Assembly (NCBI GenBank): GCA_946409855.1
Contig: CAMJXZ010000004.1
Coordinates: forward strand, 1 to 31,070
Origin: an uncultured Clostridia bacterium
Lineage (GTDB): Bacteria > Bacillota > Clostridia > Christensenellales > Aristaeellaceae
Direction of reading: 5' to 3'
DNA length: 31,070 nt
Below the pieces are notes generated by a model. It was not told the DNA's origin, made no database searches, and saw only the letters and a program-made list of their open reading frames with translations. Below, one piece after another: positions 1-7,335 of the stretch; position 1 is the stretch's first letter, and every line of letters begins with the position of its first letter. Both the position numbers and the translations under genes were made by a program.

Positions 1-1673
1 TCTTCGAAGGCAAAGTCGTAAATGCAGGTATAGCTGTTCGTCGCCTCGTCCATCAGGAGGACCTGTACGGGTTTGAGAACCCCGCTCTTTCCCTCCCGCG
101 TGCAGCAGATCAGGGCCTGCGCTGTGAAGGGCTCGCCGTTTTCGTCTCCCTTGCGGGTCAGCACGGCGGGGATCATGCAGGTGTTCTGCGCGCTTACCTC
201 GTAGCTCAGCGCGGGGGAGAGGGCTTCCGTTTCGCTTTCCGTGCCGCGGACCGCGTACAGGGCGCTCCCGTTGTATTCCCCGGTCAGATTGCCTTCCGAG
301 AAGGAGGGGAAGGGGTGGTCGTACACCAGGCGGTACGTACCGTCCTCCTGCCGCAGAAGCGTCTGGAAGCGGGCGTCCGCGTAATTCCTGGTCTGCTCTT
401 CACTGAGCCGCAGGGTAAAGAGCGTCCGGCTGTCCTTGCTGCTGGCCGCCTCCGTGCGCAGGTTGGTCCAGTCGGCCAGGGGGGTGCCGGTCAGCATCGC
501 GGCGAACTGCTGGATGTAGGCGGAATAGCTCGCGGACATCGGGATGCCGTTGTGCACCGCCAGGAAATCTTTGAGATAGGTCTTATTGGCGTAGGGGTGG
601 TACACGGTCAGGCCGGTGCATTCCTCCCGGGCGCTTTTCCGGACGGGGACCGCTTCGTCCAGCGCCTTCAGCAGCGCGTCCGCTTTTTCCGGCGTGCTGT
701 CGGCCAGGTGCCGCACCAGGTCTCCCAGATCCACCAGGTCGCGTTCCTGAGCGCCGTTGCTTTCGGTCACGCCGAAGGCCATGCTGTCCCTGCGGGACCT
801 GGAGACGCGGAGGAAACCGTCCTGGTCGGCGCTGGGCGTTACATGGGCGAAGAATTCGTCCATCGCCCGGGCCACCGCGCCGACTTTGGACAGATCGACC
901 GCCGCGACCGAATTGATTTCTTTCGCGTTTTGCAGTTCGATCCGTTCCCTGTTGAATTCATAGGTGCTGTCCACCAGCTTACGCAGGGTTTCTTCCGGGC
1001 TGTCCGTGTCCAGCGTCGCCAGCCAGTCGTACCCCAGCCCGAACATGCTGTCTTCCGTCGCGACCATGTACCGGGCATAGGGCGCCAGGTTCAGGGCGTA
1101 CTCCATGGAGCCGGTCAGGCAGGTGTTGAAGGCGATCAGCTCCAGCCCCTTGTCCGCGAACACGCTGGCGCCCAGCGCTTTGCCCAGCTCCAGGACGGAC
1201 AGGGAATCACGTTCATACAGCATGTCGAAGCATACGCCCATATTCGGCCCGCCGCCGTGGTCCCAGAGTATCAGGATATACCGCCTGGCCGGATAACGCT
1301 CCCGGCAGTAATTGAGGAAGGCAGTCAGCGTTTCCGGTTCGCCCATGTTGGCGACCGGCATGCTGTCCGCCTCCACCGGCCGGCGCCCGCCCAGCTCCAC
1401 CAGGGTCAGCCGGGAAACGTCGTACTTCCGGCCCCAGACGGTGGCGCCGCCCAGCAGGGCCACGGCGTTTACTTTCTCCCGGTTAAGACCGGCTCCGTTG
1501 ATTTCCGCGAGCGTTGAGGTTCCCTGATAATGCATTGATTCCAGGTCAGAACCGCACATGAAAATCATCACGGTGACGTCTTTTTCGTCCGTTTTCTGCT
1601 CGCCGCAGGCGCACCCCGGCACCGCCAGGAGCAGGCACAGCAGCAGCGCCAGCCATCTGATACGCATTTTCAT
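1..1673 (-). CDS. Clostripain-family (C11) cysteine peptidase, exported, C-terminus cut by window edge
   Basis: This minus-strand frame stays open from an ATG at 1673 to the left edge, so about 557 residues are visible and the C-terminus is missing. The N-terminus is a hydrophobic signal sequence followed by VPGC at residues 18-21, which could be a lipobox, so the product may be a lipoprotein. The C11 core follows: VMIFMCGSDLES near 35-46, catalytic His139 in ILWDHGGGP, and catalytic Cys185 in FNTCLTGS. Family members cleave after basic residues, usually Arg or Lys, and are self-processed. A second in-frame ATG at 1667 has better spacing to the AAGGAAGGG ribosome site, so the start could be two codons shorter. 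The gene lies just downstream of a terminator that follows the small exported protein gene, so expression probably depends on read-through. It is more distant from the two plus-strand C11 genes than those are from each other. Confidence 0.88.
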   Translation of the reverse strand, partial: MKMRIRWLALLLCLLLAVPGCACGEQKTDEKDVTVMIFMCGSDLESMHYQGTSTLAEINGAGLNREKVNAVALLGGATVWGRKYDVSRLTLVELGGRRPVEADSMPVANMGEPETLTAFLNYCRERYPARRYILILWDHGGGPNMGVCFDMLYERDSLSVLELGKALGASVFADKGLELIAFNTCLTGSMEYALNLAPYARYMVATEDSMFGLGYDWLATLDTDSPEETLRKLVDSTYEFNRERIELQNAKEINSVAAVDLSKVGAVARAMDEFFAHVTPSADQDGFLRVSRSRRDSMAFGVTESNGAQERDLVDLGDLVRHLADSTPEKADALLKALDEAVPVRKSAREECTGLTVYHPYANKTYLKDFLAVHNGIPMSASYSAYIQQFAAMLTGTPLADWTNLRTEAASSKDSRTLFTLRLSEEQTRNYADARFQTLLRQEDGTYRLVYDHPFPSFSEGNLTGEYNGSALYAVRGTESETEALSPALSYEVSAQNTCMIPAVLTRKGDENGEPFTAQALICCTREGKSGVLKPVQVLLMDEATNSYTCIYDFAFE

Positions 1674-1697
1674 TCCCTTCCTTTTTCAAAAAGATAA

Positions 1698-1727
1698 CGG
1701 CTCCGGCAGCGTGCGCTTCCGGAGCCG
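1698..1727 (-). terminator. Rho-independent terminator after small exported protein gene
   Basis: Arms CGGCTCCGG (1698-1706) and CCGGAGCCG (1719-1727) form a 9-bp stem, extended inside by AGCG/CGCT. Read on the minus strand, the stem is followed by a T-rich tail (TTATCTTTTTG). It sits between the stop of the small gene at 1740 and the start of the C11 peptidase gene at 1673. It should therefore attenuate transcription into the peptidase gene. Confidence 0.75.
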
Positions 1728-1739
1728 GCCGGGGAAAAA

Positions 1740-2399
1740 TCAGCTCAGTTTCAGGTGGGAGAGCACGTCCAGCGTGTCAGCCATGTCGTCCGCTGGGCTG
1801 TTGCCATGAATTTCAACAAAAATATACTGGTTATTGTAAATGGTTATCACTTTATTGTCACTGACTTTCATCCAGGTGATATCCCCAGCCTTGTGAAGAG
1901 TGATATTGTTCGCGAGAATATCGGCAACATCCTGCTGATCTTTGGCTGTCAGTTTTGAAAAATCCCCGATGAGCCAGGTAAGAGTATCGCCTTCTTTGGT
2001 ATAGATATAGACATCCATGGATGTATCCAGGTCATACAGATTAAAGCTGACTCCTTTTTCAATCATAAACTGCTGAAAGCCGTTGGGATCTTTCAGCATC
2101 AGGTAACCTTTGAAGGAAATCATCTTGTCTTGTGTGATGCAGAGAATAGCAGGATAGTTTTCCAAATCCAGCACATATTTGAACGAACCGTTGTCCACGG
2201 TGTAAATGTCGCCATTACGGGTTACGATGTCTTTGGCATTGGCGAAACTCTCTGTATTCTCCCATTCAGGAACAGGGAGCTCCGGGGAATCCAGCTCCGG
2301 TTTGAAATCTTCCGGAAGTTCATCCAGGTTCAGTGCGGACGCGCTCATGCAGGAAAACAGCATCACTACGGCGAGGGCAAAAACCAGCAGCTTTTTCAT
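1740..2399 (-). CDS. Small exported protein of unknown function (paralogue 1)
   Basis: This is a 219-residue protein that I do not recognise. It begins with a typical signal peptide (residues 1 to about 22, ending SASA before LNLDELP). Cys17 in MLFSC leaves a weak possibility of lipidation. The mature part is acidic and appears to alternate beta-strand-like and charged segments, with no recognisable catalytic motif. The C-terminus DTLDVLSHLKLS and the motif YTVDNGSF are shared with the paralogue at 2788-3441. The start is fixed by AAAGGAG seven bases upstream of the ATG. It has its own perfect housekeeping promoter and a terminator, so it is probably a well-expressed single gene. Its repeated placement beside C11 peptidase genes suggests a partner, inhibitor or substrate role, but that is inference from position only. 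Confidence 0.8.
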   Translation of the reverse strand: MKKLLVFALAVVMLFSCMSASALNLDELPEDFKPELDSPELPVPEWENTESFANAKDIVTRNGDIYTVDNGSFKYVLDLENYPAILCITQDKMISFKGYLMLKDPNGFQQFMIEKGVSFNLYDLDTSMDVYIYTKEGDTLTWLIGDFSKLTAKDQQDVADILANNITLHKAGDITWMKVSDNKVITIYNNQYIFVEIHGNSPADDMADTLDVLSHLKLS

Positions 2400-2471
2400 G
2401 TTCCGTTTCTCCTTTTTGTTGGCCTCCGCGTCCGGCTGTCCGCCCGGCGGCAGGCTGTTTTAGATGCCCTG

Positions 2472-2500
2472 ATTATAACAAAGAGCGGGTCCTTTGTCAA
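2472..2500 (-). promoter_or_regulatory. Consensus sigma-A promoter for small exported protein 1
   Basis: On the minus strand, TTGACA (2500-2495) and TATAAT (2477-2472) are separated by 17 bp. Both boxes match the consensus exactly. The ATG at 2399 lies about 65 bp downstream of the expected start point. Confidence 0.85.
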
Positions 2501-2544
2501 TGAATTGTCTGATGAATCAGGCCCTTCCTATGGGGAAAATAGAG

Positions 2545-2693
2545 CAATTATCCTTAAAAAGCACCGTTTTTTCCGGTATAATGCAGAAAAAAATATACGA
2601 CAATCCGCTGCCCGCCGGTTTCCGTCCGGCAGTCTTCCGGTGAAAAGGAGCTGTCCGCCATGAAAAAAGTTTGGTCCCGCTGCTGTTCCCGGC
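2545..2693 (+). pseudogene. Relic of a C11 peptidase gene: promoter, ribosome site and first codons only
   Basis: This stretch matches the upstream region and first codons of the C11 gene that starts at 3722. Shared parts are a TATAAT box (2577-2582, with a degraded TTAAAA at 2554-2559), the segment AAAGGAGCTGTCCG before the ATG, and TGGTCCCGCTGCTG just after it. The ATG at 2660 is kept, but one base is missing after the sixth A of ATGAAAAAA. The frame therefore shifts and stops at 2732-2734 after 24 codons. Homology ends near 2693, where the sequence joins the reversed 5' end of another C11 gene. It is a dead remnant. The promoter might still fire toward that junction. Confidence 0.7.
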
Positions 2694-2730
2694 ACCGCCG
2701 GCCATTTGATGCGTATTTTCAGTCCCTTCC
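2688..2730 (-). pseudogene. Relic of the 5' end of a minus-strand C11 peptidase gene
   Basis: Read on the minus strand, this is a copy of the ribosome site and signal-peptide codons of the C11 gene that starts at 1673. Compared with that gene, both candidate start codons are lost (ATG to CTG at 2722-2720 and ATG to ATA at 2716-2714). Twenty-four bases of the hydrophobic core (equivalent to 1627-1650) are deleted. The flanking terminator hairpin and small exported gene are duplicated in the same order, so this is the edge of a duplicated block and not a chance match. Confidence 0.65.
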
Positions 2731-2743
2731 ATGATAAAAACAA

Positions 2744-2773
2744 CGGCTCCGGCAGCATGCGCTGCCGGAGCCG
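2744..2773 (-). terminator. Rho-independent terminator after small exported protein 2
   Basis: A perfect 13-bp stem is formed by CGGCTCCGGCAGC (2744-2756) and its complement at 2761-2773, with loop ATGC. The minus-strand tail is TTGTTTTTATC. It is the duplicated counterpart of the hairpin at 1698-1727, with a stem made perfect. Confidence 0.85.
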
Positions 2774-2787
2774 GCCGAGGAAAAGGA

Positions 2788-3441
2788 TCAGGACAGCTTC
2801 AGGTGGGAGAGCACATCAAGCGTGTCGGCAAGGTCGTCTTCCGCGTTGCCGCTGCCGCCGAATTCCACAAATATGCGCTGTCCGCCGCAGATGGTCATCA
2901 TGGCATTTTCGGAGTATTGCATCCAGGCTGTATCGGCAGTTTTCCGGATGCTTACGCCGGTTCCGAGCACTTGCGCTACAGACTGCTGGTCTTCGGCAGA
3001 CAGCCCGGAATAATCCTCGACCAGCAGGCTCAGCGTATCGCCTTCCCTGGCGTAGATATAGATTTCCATTCCCGTTTCCGGGTCAACCAGATGGAAGTCG
3101 ATCTGCTGTTCGATCATGTACCGGTTGTACCCGTCGGGATCCTTGAGTTTCAGATAAGCATTGGAAGAAGCCGTTTTGTCCTGAGTAAAGCAGAGAAATG
3201 CGGGGCAGCTGTTCAGATCCAGTACATACTGGAAGGAACCGTTATCAACGGTATACACGCCGCCGTCATGGTCCGCGCTTTCTTCGGCATTTGCGGGGTC
3301 TTCCATCTCGGGATACATAAGCTCCGGCCAAAATAGTATCAATTCATAATCTTTCGGGAGTTCATCCGGCGTCAGAGCGGACGCGTTCAGACAGGAAAAC
3401 AGCATCATCGCGGCGAGGGCAAGCACCAGCAGCTTTTTCAT
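2788..3441 (-). CDS. Small exported protein of unknown function (paralogue 2)
   Basis: This is a 217-residue paralogue of the product of 1740-2399, with the same order of features. It has a signal peptide ending NASA before LTPDELP, then YTVDNGSFQYVLDL, and the C-terminal DTLDVLSHLKLS. The chosen ATG at 3441 has AAAAAGGAG seven bases upstream. A longer in-frame start at 3513 is rejected because it lies on top of the -10 box. No enzyme motif or known domain is recognisable. The gene is divergent from the large C11 gene at 3722 and has its own consensus promoter and perfect terminator. Conservation of the promoter, signal peptide and C-terminus between paralogues, against a divergent middle, suggests that both copies are functional. 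Confidence 0.8.
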   Translation of the reverse strand: MKKLLVLALAAMMLFSCLNASALTPDELPKDYELILFWPELMYPEMEDPANAEESADHDGGVYTVDNGSFQYVLDLNSCPAFLCFTQDKTASSNAYLKLKDPDGYNRYMIEQQIDFHLVDPETGMEIYIYAREGDTLSLLVEDYSGLSAEDQQSVAQVLGTGVSIRKTADTAWMQYSENAMMTICGGQRIFVEFGGSGNAEDDLADTLDVLSHLKLS

Positions 3442-3512
3442 GTTGATTTCTCCTTTTTCACCTGCCGGAAACGTCAGTACGTCCCGTTTCAGGTTTGATA
3501 TTTGATAAGTCA

Positions 3513-3541
3513 ATTATAGCAGACGGACAATCTGGTGTCAA
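3513..3541 (-). promoter_or_regulatory. Consensus sigma-A promoter for small exported protein 2
   Basis: On the minus strand, TTGACA (3541-3536) and TATAAT (3518-3513) are spaced by 17 bp. Both are exact consensus, like the promoter of the paralogue at 2472-2500. Confidence 0.87.
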
Positions 3542-3545
3542 CTCC

Positions 3546-3589
3546 GTATCTGATCAATATAACTGCAGTATCAGATCAATATCACTGCG
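3546..3589. repeat. Tandem 22-bp direct repeat between divergent promoters
   Basis: Two adjacent 22-bp copies (3546-3567 and 3568-3589) differ at three positions. Each contains the core GATCAATAT. The repeat starts 5 bp upstream of the -35 box of small exported protein 2 and ends 25 bp before the -35 box of the C11 gene. A period of 22 bp is close to two helical turns, which fits a regulator binding twice on one DNA face. The regulator is unknown. Confidence 0.55.
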
Positions 3590-3614
3590 GGTACGCAAAA
3601 CTGTGAAACAGTCC

Positions 3615-3642
3615 TTGAAAACTCCTGTTTTTTCGGTATAAT
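3615..3642 (+). promoter_or_regulatory. Sigma-A promoter for the tandem C11 peptidase genes
   Basis: TTGAAA (3615-3620) and TATAAT (3637-3642) are separated by 16 bp. The leader to the ATG at 3722 is about 70 nt. A degraded copy of this promoter sits in the relic at 2554-2582. Confidence 0.75.
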
Positions 3643-3721
3643 GATATTGGTAAAATGTATGACATAAAACTCTCCTCCGGTTTCCGGCGGAGAGGACTCT
3701 TGCCCAAAGGAGCTGTCCGAC

Positions 3722-6700
3722 ATGAAAAAACATCTGGTCCCGCTGCTGATCCTCGCGCTGTTTTTCTGCGCTTTGCCGCCTGCCCGGGCGCTTGGTCTGG
3801 GCGCGGATCAGCCGGAGAAAAAGCTGACGCTGATGGTCTACATGTGCGGCAGCAACCTGGAGAGCCGCTTCGGCTCCGCGTCCGCGGACATTCAGGAGAT
3901 GCTGGACAGCGGCTTTGACAGCGATCAGATCAACCTTCTGGTCATGACCGGGGGCTCGGAGAAATGGGCCATGAGCTTTGGGACCGGCCGGACCATGATC
4001 CACGAGATCTCCCGCCGGGGCCGGCGCGCCGTCTGGCCGGGCCGGGGCGAAGCGGAGGAGACGCTCAACATGGGCGCCCAGAGCACCCTGAGCTTCTTTC
4101 TGCTTTACGGCGCGGAGCACTATCCGGCGGAAAAGTACGCCCTGATCCTCTGGGACCACGGCGGCGGGCCGATGGCGGGGGTGTGCTGGGACGAGCTGTT
4201 TCAGATGGACAACCTGTCCATCCGGAATGTGGCGGAGGCGCTCAATGATTTTCAGTGGCTGTCCCATGGGAAAAGGCTCAGCTGGATCGGCTTTGACGCC
4301 TGCCTGATGAGCTCCCTGGAGGTGGCCTCCACCCTGGCGCCGTACGCGGATTACATGATCGCCTCCCAGGAAACGGAGCCGGCGCTGGGCTGGAACTACG
4401 CGTTTTTAAAAGGCCTGGAAGCGGACGAAAACGGCGGCGAGACCGGCCGGCGGATCGTCGACAGCTACTTTGAACAGGGGTCGGCCGGCGGGGATACGCT
4501 GACCCTTTCCTGCGTGGACCTGCGCAAAATCGGAATAGTCAGCAGCCGGATGGACCCCTTCTTCCGCTGGCAGGCGCAGCAGGTGACGGGGGACCTCTTT
4601 CCCCGCCTGTCCAGCCTGCGCATGCAGTCCAGGGGCTTTGGCAAGGCGGACATCACGGCTGCCAGCGACTATGACCTGGTGGACCTTTCTGACCTGGTGG
4701 CCCGCCTGGACGCGGAAGGCGGAGAGGAGCTTCTGCAGGCGGTCCGGGACGCGGTGGTTTATGCCCGCGCCAGTGTCCCGGGCGCCTGCGGCCTGAGCGT
4801 CTATCACCCCTACCGGAACAAGCAGCGCTACAGGGACGCCTGGCGCAATGATTACGTGCGCATGGAGGGCAGCCAGGGCTACGCCGAATACATCTTCCGC
4901 TTCGGCGCCATGCTCCTTTCCGATGAAATGATCAGCTGGGGCGGCCTGAAGACCCGGTACGACGGCAGGGAGGCCGGCGTGTATCACCTGTCCTGCCCGC
5001 TGACGACAGGTCAGGCGTCCGAATTCGTGTCCGGCCGGCTGCTGATCCTGACCGGTTCCAGTTTTAACGATGGGGTGGTGGACACCTATAACCCGATCGC
5101 CTCCTGCCCGGCCCGGCTGGACGAAAACAGCGTGCTGCAAGCGGAGTACGACGGCCGCGCGCTGTACGCGCTGGTCACGGAAGGGACGGAGGAGAAACGC
5201 TGGATCGGCCCCCTGGGCGTGTATGAAACCGGCGAGCCGGACGTCGGCGCCGTCTCCGTCGTGCTGGTCGCGAAGGATGACGCCCGCGGGCTGGAGAACG
5301 GCATGATCTTCTTCCGGGACGACCCGGACCGGCCGGACCGGGTACTGTCCAGGATAGCGGTGCATGATCCGGTTACCGGCACCTTTTCCAACCGTATGCT
5401 CTTCCGGCCGGAGGATTATGTCTCCCAGTACTTCCGGTTCCGGCAGGCGGCCAGGCCGCGCAACGACGACGGCGGGACACTGCCCGGCTTCAGCGAATGG
5501 CTGGAAGACAGCGGCCGCGGCCACTGGGAAAGCGTCCGGATGGACGAAAGCTGGGAACTCCGGTACGCGGACCTCCTGAGCAGCGACCGGCTCTTTGCCG
5601 TGTTTGAAATCAGGGACGCCCGGCAGAACGTCTACTGCAGCTATCTGACGGAAATCCCCAACCCGAACCTGACGGAGCTCTCCGTCCGGCCGCTGCAGGA
5701 AACCGGGACGAATGCCGGCACCCTGGAAGCGTGGATCAATCATTCCGTCATGGGACAGGGGCTCAAGCTGAAGCTGACGGCGCAGGAGCCGGCGGGCGAG
5801 TTTCATGTGAACGAGGTCGTCGTAAACGGTGCGCGGTCCGCGGAGCCGGAATGGGGGACCCAGTATTACCTGGATGAAAACGGGCATTACGCCGCGTACC
5901 TGTCCATACCGGCCGAACAGCTGCTGCTGATCGATTCCCTGCGGACGGTCGATCTGGAAGTCGTCTTTGACCCTTATGGCGGGAAAATCAGACACCGGTA
6001 TTCCTTCGAACTGACGCCGGCGGATCTGCGCGGCGTTGTGCCGGCGTGCAATGTGCTGGCGGAAGCGGAGAACGGGGAGACGTATTTCCGTCTGCTTTTC
6101 TGCGGCGCGCTGGATAATGGCGATATCCGGCTGGTTTTCAGCATGAAGAAGCTGAAGCATGAAGACCCCGATATCGGGGGAAACAATAAGGACGGCTATC
6201 TGATCGCGGTGAACGGGTATCAGACGAACGATTACGCCGCGTTTGTGGAGCGGTCCGATTATGAGAAGATCGTTATTGCGGATATCGGCAATACCGTTTC
6301 GGATGGGTTCAGCCTCAAGGTCGGGGGCGTTCACGGCTTTGAACGGGACATGGCCCTCAGTGAGAACACCCTGCAGCGGCGCGGCGTCCGGCAGGTGGAC
6401 ACGGTGACCGTCTGTAAAAGAGCGTATGATACCGGGCGGGCGGAGCCGCTGGTGCTCCGGCTGCCTGAGCCGGTGATCCTGCCGGCCGGCAGCCCCCGGA
6501 ATGAGGCGCGGTACTGGTATGGGGCGCTGGAAAACGCCGATCCTGATGCCGCGGAGGAAGTCACCCTGATCGACTGGCCGGATTACGCCATCCGCCTGGA
6601 GCGGGTGCTCGCGGGAGACAACGGGATGGCTTTCCTGATGGCCCTTGAGAACCGGACGGATCTGCAGCTGAAAATATCGCTGAAAGATACACGGTTCAAC

Positions 6701-7282
6701 GATCAGCCGCTGGACAGTTATGAGGATGTGCGGATCATGCCGCACAGTACCCTGATCCACGCGTTCATGTTCAGAACGGACGTGTCGTCGCTGATCAAGA
6801 AGGAACGCGCTGATCTGCGGGATGTTACCGATTTTTCCTTTGCAGTGCAGGGCCCCCCGCAGGCGGAGAACCCGCGGGTATGGGTGCGGTTCAGCCGGCC
6901 TGTTTCTGTGGGCGCCTATGGAGGGACCGTGCTGGAGGCCGGTCAGATGACCGCCGAGCCGCCCGCCCCGCCAGCCCGGCCGGAAGAGATGCCGCTGGAA
7001 CCGGGGGTCCTGTATCAGGCCGCTGAATACCGGGACAAATACACGGATTTCCGCTGGGAAAGCTGCCGGGAAGTCCTGCGGGTCATTGTGTACGAAAACG
7101 GCACCGCCGTGATCACCGAAGGCGGTTTGTCGACAGACTTTACCTGGAGCTTTCAGGAAAACGGCGCGATGGTGCTGAAAGCGACGATCTTTAAACCCTA
7201 TACCATCACCCGCGTCCGGGGCCGCGTCATTCTGAAAACGCCCGGCGCGGAATATACCCTGGAGCCGGTGCCGCAGCCGTAA
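3722..7282 (+). CDS. Large exported clostripain-family (C11) cysteine peptidase
   Basis: The protein has 1,186 residues, much longer than classic clostripain (about 530). A signal peptide covers roughly residues 1-24. The C11 domain follows, with LTLMVYMCGSNLES (35-48), catalytic His146 in ILWDHGGGP, Cys194 in GFDACLMSS, and the conserved ASQETEP near 214. From about 400 to the end there is a long beta-rich region with no further catalytic motif, ending in a small beta domain (about 1090-1186) ending YTLEPVPQP. No cell-wall sorting signal or C-terminal membrane anchor is seen, so it is probably secreted. The start is set by AAAGGAG nine bases upstream. A paralogue follows after 53 bp with no terminator, so the two form an operon. 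Clostripains cleave after Arg or Lys. The substrate here is unknown. Confidence 0.9.
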   Translation: MKKHLVPLLILALFFCALPPARALGLGADQPEKKLTLMVYMCGSNLESRFGSASADIQEMLDSGFDSDQINLLVMTGGSEKWAMSFGTGRTMIHEISRRGRRAVWPGRGEAEETLNMGAQSTLSFFLLYGAEHYPAEKYALILWDHGGGPMAGVCWDELFQMDNLSIRNVAEALNDFQWLSHGKRLSWIGFDACLMSSLEVASTLAPYADYMIASQETEPALGWNYAFLKGLEADENGGETGRRIVDSYFEQGSAGGDTLTLSCVDLRKIGIVSSRMDPFFRWQAQQVTGDLFPRLSSLRMQSRGFGKADITAASDYDLVDLSDLVARLDAEGGEELLQAVRDAVVYARASVPGACGLSVYHPYRNKQRYRDAWRNDYVRMEGSQGYAEYIFRFGAMLLSDEMISWGGLKTRYDGREAGVYHLSCPLTTGQASEFVSGRLLILTGSSFNDGVVDTYNPIASCPARLDENSVLQAEYDGRALYALVTEGTEEKRWIGPLGVYETGEPDVGAVSVVLVAKDDARGLENGMIFFRDDPDRPDRVLSRIAVHDPVTGTFSNRMLFRPEDYVSQYFRFRQAARPRNDDGGTLPGFSEWLEDSGRGHWESVRMDESWELRYADLLSSDRLFAVFEIRDARQNVYCSYLTEIPNPNLTELSVRPLQETGTNAGTLEAWINHSVMGQGLKLKLTAQEPAGEFHVNEVVVNGARSAEPEWGTQYYLDENGHYAAYLSIPAEQLLLIDSLRTVDLEVVFDPYGGKIRHRYSFELTPADLRGVVPACNVLAEAENGETYFRLLFCGALDNGDIRLVFSMKKLKHEDPDIGGNNKDGYLIAVNGYQTNDYAAFVERSDYEKIVIADIGNTVSDGFSLKVGGVHGFERDMALSENTLQRRGVRQVDTVTVCKRAYDTGRAEPLVLRLPEPVILPAGSPRNEARYWYGALENADPDAAEEVTLIDWPDYAIRLERVLAGDNGMAFLMALENRTDLQLKISLKDTRFNDQPLDSYEDVRIMPHSTLIHAFMFRTDVSSLIKKERADLRDVTDFSFAVQGPPQAENPRVWVRFSRPVSVGAYGGTVLEAGQMTAEPPAPPARPEEMPLEPGVLYQAAEYRDKYTDFRWESCREVLRVIVYENGTAVITEGGLSTDFTWSFQENGAMVLKATIFKPYTITRVRGRVILKTPGAEYTLEPVPQP

Positions 7283-7335
7283 GCGGGGACGGACGGCATG
7301 GATATATACCGATGGTGAATGAAGGAGATGAGCCG

